Source: Effusibacillus dendaii | Lineage (GTDB): Bacteria > Bacillota > Bacilli > Tumebacillales > Effusibacillaceae | Assembly: GCF_015097055.1 (NCBI RefSeq) | Contig: NZ_AP023366.1 | Location: 1,216,501 to 1,280,500 of the forward strand | Length of the DNA stretch: 64,000 nt | Direction of reading: 5' to 3' | Shown: piece after piece, positions 33,739-43,000 of the stretch | Position numbering within the stretch: position 1 is the stretch's first letter | Layout of the letters: every line of letters begins with the position of its first letter | The notes under the pieces: model-generated | Databases searched by the model: none | What the model was told of the DNA's origin: nothing | The model's input: only the letters and a program-made list of their open reading frames with translations | Made by a program: the position numbers and the translations under genes

Positions 33739-34515
33739 TCACTGAGCCGTGTATCCCCCATCTATTACAACGGGCACGCCCGTAATCCCCCTGCCTTTCT
33801 CGCTTGCCAAAAACGCTGCGTAATCGGCAATTTCTTCCACCGAAAGCAGGCGTTTCTGTGGCACCAATGGGTAAATCACTTCTTCCAAAACCTTTTCCAA
33901 CGGAACATTCCGGGTTCTCGCCAAATCCTCCAATTGGTTGCGCACCAAGGGGGTATCCACATAACCTGGACACAATGCATTGACCGTGATCCCGTGTGCC
34001 GCTCCTTCCAAAGCAGCCACTTTTGTCAAACCGATTACACCGTGCTTTGCACTGTTATAGGCGGCTTTACCGGCAAACCCGACCAATCCGTTGATCGAAG
34101 CGATGTTGATGATTCGACCATAGCCTTGCCGTTTCATGATGGGGAATACATGCTTAATTCCTATAAACGGGGCAGTCAACATAATCTTAACCATCCGTTC
34201 AAACTTTTCGGTCGGGAAATCCTCAATTGAGGATACATATTGCATCCCGGCGTTGTTGACCAATATGTCAATCCTTCCGTAGGAGCGAGCCGCTGTCTCG
34301 ATGCATGTTTGAAATTGATCTTCATTTGTTACATCACATGTTACCCCCAGCGCTTTATAACCATCACTTTGCAACTGAAGCGCCGCTCTAAAGGCCGCTT
34401 CTTCATTCACGTCGGAGATGACCACAGTCGCCCCTTCCCTTGCAAATGTGCGGGAAATTTCCAGTCCGATTCCGCTGGCGGCTCCGGTGACCAAGGCGAT
34501 TTTTTGCGATAACAT
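33739..34515 (-). CDS. 3-Hydroxybutyrate dehydrogenase (SDR family)
   Basis: The 258-residue short-chain dehydrogenase carries the NAD motif ALVTGAASGIGLEIS, DILVNNAGMQYVSSIEDFP, the catalytic serine in IINIASINGLVGF, and YNSAKHG with the catalytic Tyr/Lys. NALCPGYVDTPLVRNQL and a C-terminal VIDGGYTAQ are characteristic of bacterial D-3-hydroxybutyrate dehydrogenases. It should oxidise 3-hydroxybutyrate to acetoacetate with NAD. ATG 34515 follows GGTGGAG closely; GTG 34524 is an alternative. It lies between the permease and the CoA-ligase genes. Confidence 0.9.
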   Translation of the reverse strand: MLSQKIALVTGAASGIGLEISRTFAREGATVVISDVNEEAAFRAALQLQSDGYKALGVTCDVTNEDQFQTCIETAARSYGRIDILVNNAGMQYVSSIEDFPTEKFERMVKIMLTAPFIGIKHVFPIMKRQGYGRIINIASINGLVGFAGKAAYNSAKHGVIGLTKVAALEGAAHGITVNALCPGYVDTPLVRNQLEDLARTRNVPLEKVLEEVIYPLVPQKRLLSVEEIADYAAFLASEKGRGITGVPVVIDGGYTAQ

Positions 34516-34562
34516 TTTCTCCACCAAACCCACCCCTTTGTGAAAAATTATTTTGCCAACTC

Positions 34563-34579
34563 ATTCAACATACAAGCCA
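34563..34579 (-). promoter_or_regulatory. Possible second sigma-54-like site ahead of the 3-hydroxybutyrate dehydrogenase gene
   Basis: TGGCTTGTATGTTGAAT on the minus strand keeps the -24 GG and the TTG of the -12 element, but has GA where GC is required. It lies 48 bp upstream of the gene. It could be a weak or decayed promoter, or chance. Confidence 0.25.
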
Positions 34580-34659
34580 GGCGTTGAATTCCGATAAAAA
34601 ATATGAACCTGCTCCACAGTCGAGTGCAGTTTCATATGTTACACCCCGACCTGCACCAC

Positions 34660-36042
34660 CTAAAAAATCGAAACCGCGAATGCCAGGATAAAGACTGTCA
34701 ATGTTTTAACTACTGTGACAGCAAAAATGTCTTTGTAGGATTGACGGTGTGTAAGACCCGTAATCGCGAGAAGCGTAATAACTGCGCCGTTATGCGGCAG
34801 TGTATCCATACCGCCTGATGCCATAGAAGCGATCCGATGCAAAAGTTCAGGACTGATCCCTGCTGATTGAGCCAATTGAAGATATTGCTTTCCCATCACT
34901 TCCAGTGCAATCGACATTCCGCCTGACGCAGATCCGGTAATTCCGGCCAGCACGTTTACCGCCACTGCCTCGGAAACCAACGGATGATTGCTTGCCCCTA
35001 GAATCCAACCTGAAATCGCCTTAAAACCGGGTAACGTTTTTACTACATTTCCAAAACCCACCTCGGATGCGGTATTAAAAATCGCCAATAACGCACCCAT
35101 TGCAGCCGTTGTCAGTCCCGCAGCCAGTTTGTTTTGCACACGCTTCACGTTAATCAGCAAAGCGGCCACAACACCGATCGTGAGGGCAATAATCAATGCC
35201 CAAGAAGATGAAACCGTTTTCACGTCAGCAATATTAAAGTTCTTTTTCAGCATGGCAGGATCATACCAAGTGTTCACCGTCAGGAAGCCTCTGCTTAAAA
35301 GATAGTTGAACAACAGCACCAGAACCAGCGGTAAAATGGACAACCAAATATTTGGATACTTCTCTTCATGATTCAGCACAGGTTCGTTAATATGCCCCTC
35401 GCCATATCCCTCGCCGACCGCCTCAGCCTGCTTGCGCCGCCGCTCCAACCAGAGCATTCCGCCGGAAAATACCATAATGGCTCCAATAATCCCTACTATC
35501 GGAGCTGCATAAGCATCCGTGCCAAAATAGGCGGTCGGTATAATATTTTGAATTTGCGGTGTACCGGGAAGCGCATCCATGGTAAATGTAAAGGCGCCAA
35601 GCGCAATGGTTCCGGGAATTAAGCGTTTCGGAATATTCGCCTCTCGAAAAATCGCTGCCGCAAACGGATAAACCGCAAACGCCACCACGAAAAGCGACAC
35701 GCCTCCATAAGTCAAAATAGCACCCGCCAACACCACTGATAAGATAGCCCGTTTTGAACCAAGCGCTCTTACTATGGTTTGCGCAATCGAAGCGGCTGCT
35801 CCATTCATCTCCATTACCTTTCCGAAGATCGCACCTAACAGAAATATCGGAAAAAACGATTTCACATAGTTGGCTGCGTTTGTCATAAACGTTTCTGTAT
35901 AACTGGGCATTAAGGCAAGACCGGATAAAATGACTGCCAGCAAAGTGAAGATCGGTGCAAATACGATGACCGGGAACCCCCGATAAGCAAAATACATCAG
36001 CAACCCAAGTGAGACAAGAATTGCTAACACTTCGATAAACAT
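34660..36042 (-). CDS. GntP family permease (likely 3-hydroxybutyrate uptake)
   Basis: The 460-residue polytopic transporter has about 12 helices. GntP-type features are an N-terminal FIEVLAILVSLGLLMYFAYRGFPVIVFAPIFTLLAVILS, the loop SKRAILSVVLAGAILTYGGVSLFVVAFAVYPFA, and the conserved NVLAGITGSASGGMSIAL and SMASGGMDTLPHNGAVITLLAITGLTH. GntP proteins carry gluconate, organic acids or D-3-hydroxybutyrate; the dehydrogenase next door favours hydroxybutyrate. The start at 36042 has AGGAGAGG 10 nt upstream. A -24/-12 promoter lies 60 bp further up. Confidence 0.88.
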   Translation of the reverse strand: MFIEVLAILVSLGLLMYFAYRGFPVIVFAPIFTLLAVILSGLALMPSYTETFMTNAANYVKSFFPIFLLGAIFGKVMEMNGAAASIAQTIVRALGSKRAILSVVLAGAILTYGGVSLFVVAFAVYPFAAAIFREANIPKRLIPGTIALGAFTFTMDALPGTPQIQNIIPTAYFGTDAYAAPIVGIIGAIMVFSGGMLWLERRRKQAEAVGEGYGEGHINEPVLNHEEKYPNIWLSILPLVLVLLFNYLLSRGFLTVNTWYDPAMLKKNFNIADVKTVSSSWALIIALTIGVVAALLINVKRVQNKLAAGLTTAAMGALLAIFNTASEVGFGNVVKTLPGFKAISGWILGASNHPLVSEAVAVNVLAGITGSASGGMSIALEVMGKQYLQLAQSAGISPELLHRIASMASGGMDTLPHNGAVITLLAITGLTHRQSYKDIFAVTVVKTLTVFILAFAVSIF

Positions 36043-36100
36043 GTAACCCCATCCTCTCCTGTTCAAACTGTGACAATTTATTGTCTGTTGTTTGAAAATA

Positions 36101-36116
36101 AGCAAGATTCATGCCA
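36101..36116 (-). promoter_or_regulatory. Sigma-54 (-24/-12) promoter of the ketone-body operon
   Basis: The minus strand reads TGGCATGAATCTTGCT, with GG and GC separated by 10 nt, matching the TGGCAC-N5-TTGC consensus at nearly all invariant positions. It lies about 60 bp upstream of the permease start and downstream of three putative activator sites and the activator gene. Confidence 0.82.
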
Positions 36117-36161
36117 CCTTTGCTCTGAAAGGATTTTAGCAGTTACCCCCCAAAAAAACAG

Positions 36162-36274
36162 TCCAGAATTCTGGAAACAGGCAACTTGTCCTTTTTTCGA
36201 CAAACCCTGACATATTCATTTCACAGCATAAAGAAAGAAGTCCAAAAATCTGGACTCGACTCCAAATTTCTGGA
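36162..36274 (-). promoter_or_regulatory. Three activator-binding dyads (UAS) for the sigma-54 regulator
   Basis: The dyads TCCAGAATTCTGGA (36162-36175), TCCAAAAATCTGGA (36241-36254) and TCCAAATTTCTGGA (36261-36274) share TCCA-N6-TGGA. The last two are exactly 20 bp apart (two helical turns). They lie about 45-160 bp upstream of the -24 element, the normal range for enhancer sites, between the activator gene's stop codon and the promoter. Confidence 0.8.
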
Positions 36275-36278
36275 CCTC

Positions 36279-37652
36279 TTATTTATCTGCAGAAAATCCG
36301 TATTTCTCAAGCTTCTGATAAAATCCTGATTTGCTGATTCCCAGCAATTTTGCCGCTTTCAGTTTGTTTCCTCCCGTTTCGGCAAGAGCTTTCGCGATTG
36401 CCTCTCGCTCTGCAAATTCCAGGCTTTCTTTTAGAGTGGGCACCCTGGAAGAAGCAGGCAACCCTTTTTCAGACGTCTGGATCATCAAACATTTTGCCGT
36501 CAGACGGTTCCCTTCCATCACATGCAGCGCTCTTTCCAACACATTCCTCAGTTCACGAACATTTCCAGGCCAAGTGTATTGCCTGAGCACATCATAAACA
36601 TCTTCTTGAATTTCTCTTACAATGATGCCAGTTGACTCCATTAACGAATCCAACAGAACACTGACCAGTTCGGGGATATCTTCCAGCCGCTCCCGTAATG
36701 GCGGGATGGTTAGCGTCACGACATTCAGCCGATAAAACAAATCTTCCCGGAACCTCCCTTCCGAGATGCTCTTCTGCAAATCCCGGTTCGTGGAAGCAAT
36801 CACCCGGACATCGACCGGGATGGGGCGTATCCCCCCCACCCGTTCCACCTCTTTTTCCTGCAGCACCCGCAAGAGTTTTGCTTGTAGCGGCAAGGGCATA
36901 TCGCCTATTTCATCAAGCAGGATCGTACCATGGTCAGCAAGCTCGAACTTCCCTTTTTTCCCTTTTTGCAGAGCCCCAGTAAAAGCTCCCTGCTCATATC
37001 CGAACAGTTCTGACTCCAACAATGTGTCCGGAATGGCCGCACAATTCACACGGATAAAAGGTCCCATTTCCCGTCTGCTCTTTGCATGAATGGCGTGGGC
37101 AAACAACTCTTTTCCCGTACCGCTTTCCCCTGTAATTAATATAGTCGTGTCACTTTTCGCTACTTTTTGAGCAAAATTCTTTACCTCAAGCATCTTGGGA
37201 CTGGTACCGACAATTTGGTCAAAATGGTAGACGGCGCCCAATTTGAGGCGAAATTCCCTTTTGTAATAGGCCAGTTCTTGTTTTAGATGGTCCACGGTAG
37301 CCGCCAATGCGTGCAGTTGGCGTACGTCCTGAAAAGTCACCGTTCCCAGAACGGCAACCAACTTACCATTTTGAAAAATTGGAATCCGGTTGGCAATCAT
37401 ATCTTGCCCCTGGATCCGCTGAATCTGTGCAATTTCGGGCTTTCCGGTTTCGGCGACCACATGCATGCGCGTATTCTCAATTACTTCCGTTACATTCCGA
37501 CCGATTACATCTTTCACTCCGAGAAAATCACAATAGGATCGGTTCATCAGAAGTATTTTACCGTCAGGATCGGTCACCACAATCGCTTCATACGCGTTTT
37601 CCAAGACCGCTTCAAGCAATTGGTGATAGTTTGGGGAGTCACGGTCTATCAT
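36279..37652 (-). CDS. Sigma-54-dependent transcriptional activator (PAS-AAA+-Fis)
   Basis: The 457-residue enhancer-binding protein has three parts. An N-terminal PAS domain covers about residues 5-110 (LLEAVLENAYEAIVVTDPDGKILLMNRSYCDFLGV). A central AAA+ domain follows with Walker A GESGTGKE, the sigma-54-contacting loop ESELFGYEQGAFTGA, Walker B ILLDEIGDMP and RFREDLFYRLNVVTLTIPPLRER. A C-terminal Fis-type helix-turn-helix (NKLKAAKLLGISKSGFYQKLEKYGF) ends the protein. AAGGAGG is 7 nt before ATG 37652. The stop is only 4 bp from the nearest TCCA-N6-TGGA dyad. It should activate the permease-dehydrogenase-ligase operon in response to a ligand sensed by the PAS domain. Confidence 0.93.
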   Translation of the reverse strand: MIDRDSPNYHQLLEAVLENAYEAIVVTDPDGKILLMNRSYCDFLGVKDVIGRNVTEVIENTRMHVVAETGKPEIAQIQRIQGQDMIANRIPIFQNGKLVAVLGTVTFQDVRQLHALAATVDHLKQELAYYKREFRLKLGAVYHFDQIVGTSPKMLEVKNFAQKVAKSDTTILITGESGTGKELFAHAIHAKSRREMGPFIRVNCAAIPDTLLESELFGYEQGAFTGALQKGKKGKFELADHGTILLDEIGDMPLPLQAKLLRVLQEKEVERVGGIRPIPVDVRVIASTNRDLQKSISEGRFREDLFYRLNVVTLTIPPLRERLEDIPELVSVLLDSLMESTGIIVREIQEDVYDVLRQYTWPGNVRELRNVLERALHVMEGNRLTAKCLMIQTSEKGLPASSRVPTLKESLEFAEREAIAKALAETGGNKLKAAKLLGISKSGFYQKLEKYGFSADK

Positions 37653-37703
37653 GCGAATCCTCCTTTTTCTCTCTGTACATGATGACCCCAATTCTATGCG
37701 TTG

Positions 37704-38927
37704 TTATCTTTCATATTCTTTCTTTTCAATCGTAAGACGGTCAAGCAGTTCCCGTTTTACCGCAAATCCCATCCCTGCGACAGCAGGCACCCCAATTGTT
37801 CCGTCTGTTTCCATTACGATTTCCGGCTCGATGATGTCTTCCTGCCAATAGCGATTCGATGCAGAAATGTCCCCCGGCAGGCAAAAATTCGGCAATGCGG
37901 CCAACGCGATATTAAACGCACGGCCGATGCCTGATTCAAACATGCCGCCGCACCAGACAGGGATTCCATTTGCACGGCAAATGTCATGCAGCCGGACAGC
38001 CTCCGTCGGTCCTCCCACACGGCTGGGCTTGATATTGATGATTTTGCAGCTGCAAAGCTCAGCGGCCCGTCTGCCATCTTCCGCCGAAACGATGCTTTCA
38101 TCGAGACAGATCGGTGTATCGATCACCCGCTGCAGTTTCGCGTGATCGATGATATCGTCATGGGCAAGCGGCTGCTCGATCATCATCAGTCCAAATTCAT
38201 CCAATCTGCGAAGACGATCCACATCCGCCAGTGTATAGGCCGAATTCGCGTCTGCCATCAGCGGGACCGGGCCAAACGCTTGACGGATCGCCCGCAGTGG
38301 AATTTCATCCCAATCGGGCTGGATTTTGATTTTGATTCGTCTGTAGCCTTCTGACAGATAACCTTCGATCAGCTTTAGCAGCGTTTTCGTATCCGGCTGA
38401 ATGCCAATGCTGACACCCGCTTCCACCCGTGTCCGTAAACCACCCGGCGTTTCCTGTGGACCTACTGTTTCCTGTTGCCCCCCTGTTTCCTGTTGCGCCA
38501 TGCCCTCTTGCCGCTTCCCGCCCGGCCCACTCGGCGTCTGAATCTGCCGCACACCGTTCAGCGCTTCCGCCATGGAAACCCCATATAGCTGCGCGTAGAG
38601 ATCCCAGACGGCTGCCTCCAAACCTGATTTTGCCATGTAATTCCGCCTCACATGACGAAAGGCGTCCGCTACATCTATAGGCGTTTGCCAATCGGTTTGA
38701 AACAGAACAGGCACTAAAAACGATTCTGCCACATGCCAGACCGTACCCACCGTCTCTTCGTTATAGTACGGAGCTGACAAAACAGGAATTTCACCGTATC
38801 CGATCCGATCGCCCAAATAGGCTTCCACAATCAGCACAGTGCGCTGATGTTCCGCTCCTTGACTTGAGACGAAAGGGGTTTTCAATTGCATGCGAACTTT
38901 GCGCAGTACGATCCGATCCACCAACAT
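37704..38927 (-). CDS. menC: o-Succinylbenzoate synthase (enolase superfamily, MenC/NSAR type)
   Basis: The 407-residue enzyme dehydrates SHCHC to o-succinylbenzoate. Markers are RKVRMQLKTPFVSSQGAEHQRTVLIVE, KSGLEAAVWDLYAQ, the KIKI lysine motif (YRRIKIKIQPDWD), metal ligands in LMADANSAYTL, MMIEQPLAHDD and ICLDESIVSA, and the second catalytic lysine in INIKPSRVGG. It is about 35 residues longer than usual, because a low-complexity insert with the hexapeptide QQET-type repeat lies before VEAGVSIGIQP (see 38447-38500). It is 6 kb away from the other men genes and 10 bp downstream of a methyltransferase gene on the same strand. Confidence 0.9.
   Translation of the reverse strand: MLVDRIVLRKVRMQLKTPFVSSQGAEHQRTVLIVEAYLGDRIGYGEIPVLSAPYYNEETVGTVWHVAESFLVPVLFQTDWQTPIDVADAFRHVRRNYMAKSGLEAAVWDLYAQLYGVSMAEALNGVRQIQTPSGPGGKRQEGMAQQETGGQQETVGPQETPGGLRTRVEAGVSIGIQPDTKTLLKLIEGYLSEGYRRIKIKIQPDWDEIPLRAIRQAFGPVPLMADANSAYTLADVDRLRRLDEFGLMMIEQPLAHDDIIDHAKLQRVIDTPICLDESIVSAEDGRRAAELCSCKIINIKPSRVGGPTEAVRLHDICRANGIPVWCGGMFESGIGRAFNIALAALPNFCLPGDISASNRYWQEDIIEPEIVMETDGTIGVPAVAGMGFAVKRELLDRLTIEKKEYER
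38447..38500 (-). repeat. 18-bp minisatellite inside menC
   Basis: Three consecutive 18-bp units share TTTCCTGT. The last two, at 38465-38482 and 38483-38500, differ at only two positions (CTGTTTCCTGTTGCCCCC and CTGTTTCCTGTTGCGCCA). They encode the hexapeptides MAQQET, GGQQET and VGPQET, in frame, in a surface loop of the enzyme. Confidence 0.85.
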
Positions 38928-38937
38928 ACAGCTTGTT

Positions 38938-39711
38938 TCACCTTTCTTTTATGGCCATTACGCGGATCCGCTTATAATCGGCCATCCATTTCCCCGCCTG
39001 ATACAAAATCGGCCGCAGCCGCGCCACAATTTGTTTCTGCGCCTCGGTTCTCTCCCGTTCCGTAAATCCTTGCAAAAAATCATCTGCAAACATATTGAGC
39101 CAATCCATCATACCCTCGTCGTCCTGCAACACGGTTGGCCGGTCAAAATGCACCGCGTAGATCACGCGAAATCCTTGCGCTTCCAACAGACTTCCATATT
39201 CGCCGACGCTTGGAAAATACCACGGATTGCGCTCATCCGCGTTGATTCCATACGATTCGGCCAACACTTCACCAATCCCCCGTATAATCGTCTCCACATT
39301 TCCCTTTCCGCCAAATTCGGCGACAAAACGACCGCCAGGGCGCAAGGCAAGCCAAATTGACTCTGCCACTTGTTCAGGATGCCTCATCCAGTGCAGGGCC
39401 GCATTGGAGAATACGGCGTCAAACGTCGATTCAATCCGAAACGTTTCCGCATTTGCCACCTCAAACCGGATGGACGGATATTTGGACCGGGCTTGTTCGA
39501 TCATCTTCTCGGACAGGTCAATTCCAACCGGGACTGCACCACGTTTTTTCACTTCCGCACTTAAATCTCCCGTCCCGCATCCCACATCCAGAATCTGTTC
39601 GCCGGGCTGTGGATCGAGCAGATCGACCACCCCTTTGCCCAGTTCAGAGACAAAGCCGATTTTTTTATCGTACAAACAGGCGTTCCAATCGTTTTGTGAG
39701 GATGCGTTCAT
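38938..39711 (-). CDS. Class I SAM-dependent methyltransferase (trans-aconitate methyltransferase-like)
   Basis: The 257-residue enzyme has the SAM motif ILDVGCGTGDLSAEVKKRG, the acidic loop PVGIDLSEKMIEQARSKYP, FDAVFSNAALHWMRHPEQVAESIWLALRPGGRFVAEFGGKGN, and a C-terminal segment typical of Tam-like proteins. The substrate is not determined; MenG/UbiE motifs are not evident, so I do not assign it to menaquinone despite being next to menC. The first methionine at 39711 has only a weak purine-rich site (GGGGG, 6 nt upstream). Confidence 0.8.
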   Translation of the reverse strand: MNASSQNDWNACLYDKKIGFVSELGKGVVDLLDPQPGEQILDVGCGTGDLSAEVKKRGAVPVGIDLSEKMIEQARSKYPSIRFEVANAETFRIESTFDAVFSNAALHWMRHPEQVAESIWLALRPGGRFVAEFGGKGNVETIIRGIGEVLAESYGINADERNPWYFPSVGEYGSLLEAQGFRVIYAVHFDRPTVLQDDEGMMDWLNMFADDFLQGFTERERTEAQKQIVARLRPILYQAGKWMADYKRIRVMAIKER

Positions 39712-39799
39712 ACGGAGTCCCCCTCTTCCAAATGGTTACCGATATTCTTCTATCAAAATAACATACATTCCGGGAATTTTGGGTCCTCCAATAACAAAC

Positions 39800-39825
39800 A
39801 AAAAACTCACTGCCCCTGCAGTGAG
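39800..39825 (-). terminator. Terminator of the YheC/YheD-like gene
   Basis: CTCACTGC (39806-39813) and GCAGTGAG (39818-39825) pair perfectly around a 4-nt loop. Six T residues follow on the minus strand. Confidence 0.88.
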
Positions 39826-39865
39826 CTTACCCTATATGAATCCAGTTGTATGAATCCGATCATGC

Positions 39866-40723
39866 TTATTCTGTCGGCAATGAGAAAAACAACTGCCATA
39901 AATCCATCGCCCTCATCTGCTGCCGCTTTTGCAAACGTTGTATCATCCGGTCGTAAACGGACCGGTCAGGCAGTTCGGCAAACAGTTGATGGCTCGGTCC
40001 CCCTAACGCATCATCCGTATTGACTTCAATCAGCCAAAGCGTCCCTGTCGGATCAACGCCCACATCAATCCCAATTTCGTAAAACAACCTATATTCCTCT
40101 AAAATCAGACTGATACTGTACCCGATCTCGATAAGCTGGTGCTCAATTTGCTCCCACTCGGCAGTTGGATAAACAGAAGCAAGCACCTGCGCCGTTGGCT
40201 CAACCGCCCCCCTGCTGATCAAAACGTTTGAAACAATCGAACCTCGCCCGCCAATGCGCGCCAAGCTTCCGGCAAACACCCAATTCCAATCCGCTTCCCG
40301 CTGCATATGAATGCGGACATCAAACGGCCGATTTTGATAGGGCAAAAAGTCAATCGCTTGCTGTACGATGGTGCATCCTTGGTAAAATCTTGTCAGGCGT
40401 TCGGCAAGCGGCTGTATGGAAACATAAGTCTGTTCGGATTCCCCCTGCAACTGCCAGGAATAGCCATCTTTCAGTCGCTTTACGACGCTGATGCCGTTTC
40501 CACCCCAACTGCCTGCCGGCTTCACATATACGGCTGTAAACCGTTTCAGCATCTGGCGCAACGTTTCTCCCGTCAGCAGATGTGTGACAGGGAGCTGGCA
40601 GGGGCCGATTGGCTCGCCTTGCAGCGCCTTGTACATTTCCCATTTGTTCAGCGATCCCCGTTCCGGATCCACGATTCCCCTTCCCAGTGAAAAACCGCCT
40701 CCTTCTCTTCCGGCGCACTTCAT
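39866..40723 (-). CDS. YheC/YheD family ATP-grasp protein (endospore coat-associated)
   Basis: The 285-residue ATP-grasp protein contains RGSLNKWEMYKALQ, VYVKPAGSWGGNGISVVKR (ATP-binding lysine strand), IQQAIDFLPYQNRPFDVRIHMQRE-like residues, and FYEIGIDVGVDPTGTLWLIEVNTD (Mg-binding carboxylates). YheC and YheD are spore-coat-associated in Bacillus; the ligated substrates are unknown. It is shorter at the N-terminus than YheC (about 360 residues). The start at 40723 has no good ribosome site, and GTG 40672 after AAGGGG is an alternative. Presence of the gene supports a spore-former. Confidence 0.8.
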   Translation of the reverse strand: MKCAGREGGGFSLGRGIVDPERGSLNKWEMYKALQGEPIGPCQLPVTHLLTGETLRQMLKRFTAVYVKPAGSWGGNGISVVKRLKDGYSWQLQGESEQTYVSIQPLAERLTRFYQGCTIVQQAIDFLPYQNRPFDVRIHMQREADWNWVFAGSLARIGGRGSIVSNVLISRGAVEPTAQVLASVYPTAEWEQIEHQLIEIGYSISLILEEYRLFYEIGIDVGVDPTGTLWLIEVNTDDALGGPSHQLFAELPDRSVYDRMIQRLQKRQQMRAMDLWQLFFSLPTE

Positions 40724-40761
40724 CTGTTACAGGGTATACAACACCCGACCGGTTCGACACA

Positions 40762-40811
40762 AGAAAAAGAACCCTATGCCATTCTCCCTGCGAAGAATCA
40801 CATCGGGTTCT
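40762..40811 (-). terminator. Terminator after the interrupted secreted-protein gene
   Basis: A long stem on the minus strand (AGAACCC...ATTCT pairing with GAAT...GGGTTCT, two mismatches) is followed by TTTTCTTG, placing a terminator about 40 bp after the ORF end. Confidence 0.8.
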
Positions 40812-40852
40812 GTAATATCACAATAGTTCCGGCAGAGAACTAAATCCTCCGA

Positions 40853-41371
40853 TTACCAAACATAAGGATATTCAAACAAGTTGTTCGTCGTATCTATTGT
40901 CGCATTTGGAGCCAGGGTAGTAGAACTTAAAGATTGAGTACCTTGTGTCACGTGCGAATCAGGTGCTTGTTTTGTTTCCGTAGTAGATGCATTCTGGTTG
41001 TCTTGTGCTTTGGAAGCGTCTGCTGCTTGTTGCGGTTCAGCAGAGGTTGCAGCTTGATTGTCTGGCGCTTGATCCTGTTTCGGTGCAACTGTCGGAAGTC
41101 CTTTGTCAACAAGAGCCTTGATGGCTTCCGCATATTTTTGGACATCTGCCCGGTTCGTTCCAACCGTGTTCTGGATTTCAGCCAGAAGGCCTGCATTTGT
41201 AGCCCATTGTACAGCATCTTCTGCTTGCACAGCGGTTGTTGCTTGCGCAGTGGTTGCTGCCTGTGCAGCGGCTGCGGTGGTATCGTTTTCTGCTGCAGAA
41301 ACAATACCGCTTCCTGCTGCCTACATACTTGAAACTGCAAAACCTCCAACGATCAACTTGAGTCTGGTCAT
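40853..41371 (-). pseudogene. Small secreted Ala/Gln/Thr-rich protein gene interrupted by an in-frame amber codon
   Basis: ATG 41371 follows AAAGGGGAG with good spacing. The frame reads MTRLKLIVGGFAVSSM and then TAG (41321-41323). It continues in the same frame AAGSGIVSAAENDTTAAAAQ... to a stop at 40853. Without the stop the protein would be 172 residues: a signal peptide cleaved near VSAA, an AQ/AT-rich spacer, a helical part (DAVQWATNAGLLAEIQNTVG, YAEAIKALVDKGL) and a Gln/Ala/Thr-rich tail ending FEYPYVW. The family is unknown to me. A single-base change, suppression or a sequence error could explain the stop. Confidence 0.6.
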
Positions 41372-41400
41372 TCTCCGTCTCCCCTTTAAGAAACATCTTT

Positions 41401-41766
41401 TTAAGATTCTTTTTCTGTTTGTACCATCCGGAGAATCGTCTTTTCCAATAAATTGTACGCCAATGCGATCTCCCCTTCCGGGACACCTTGCAGATACTGC
41501 ATTGCGAGTCCGTCCAGCGACGCCAACACTAAGCGGGCCAATTCTTTCTTTTGAACCCCCCATACATTATGCGCCGTCAAAATCACTTCCAACAGCTCCT
41601 CCTGCAACGCTTTCGTTTCACTTGCCATCTTCGGCATCCACATCGCCCTTGCCAACAGGTCCAAGTAGATTCTTTTCCAATCAGACAACCTCTCTGATCG
41701 CAAGTAGTCGATCGCTTTCGTGACCCGTTCCTCGACTGAGTGAGTGGTTTCCAACTCTTTCCTCAT
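41401..41766 (-). pseudogene. TetR-type regulator, C-terminal remnant
   Basis: About 120 residues (MRKELETTHSVEERVTKAIDYLRSER...ARAMWMPKMASETKALQEELLEVIL...ARLVLASLDGLAMQYLQGVP) have the helical pattern and the LVLASLDGLAMQ motif of a TetR ligand-binding domain. The DNA-binding N-terminus is missing. The open frame runs backwards into mnmA, whose stop codon (41786) sits where the helix-turn-helix should be. There is no ribosome site at ATG 41766. Best read as a truncated gene; a stand-alone dimerisation domain is less likely. Confidence 0.55.
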
Positions 41767-41785
41767 GTCGTCCAATTGCTGCCGT

Positions 41786-42925
<1,140 letters not shown>

Positions 42926-43000
42926 CTACGTTATAACATATTGCGAACGAAATTTCGAATGAGGGGCGACTGTTCTTGATCATGCCGCAGCGTTCCTGTT

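Noticed and set aside
34988-35622. Plus-strand frames opposite the GntP permease
   Set aside because: They are antisense to a protein with a clear transporter pattern and lack ribosome sites.
38938-39711. Methyltransferase next to menC as menaquinone methylase MenG
   Set aside because: It resembles trans-aconitate methyltransferases, and the UbiE/MenG signature motifs were not seen.
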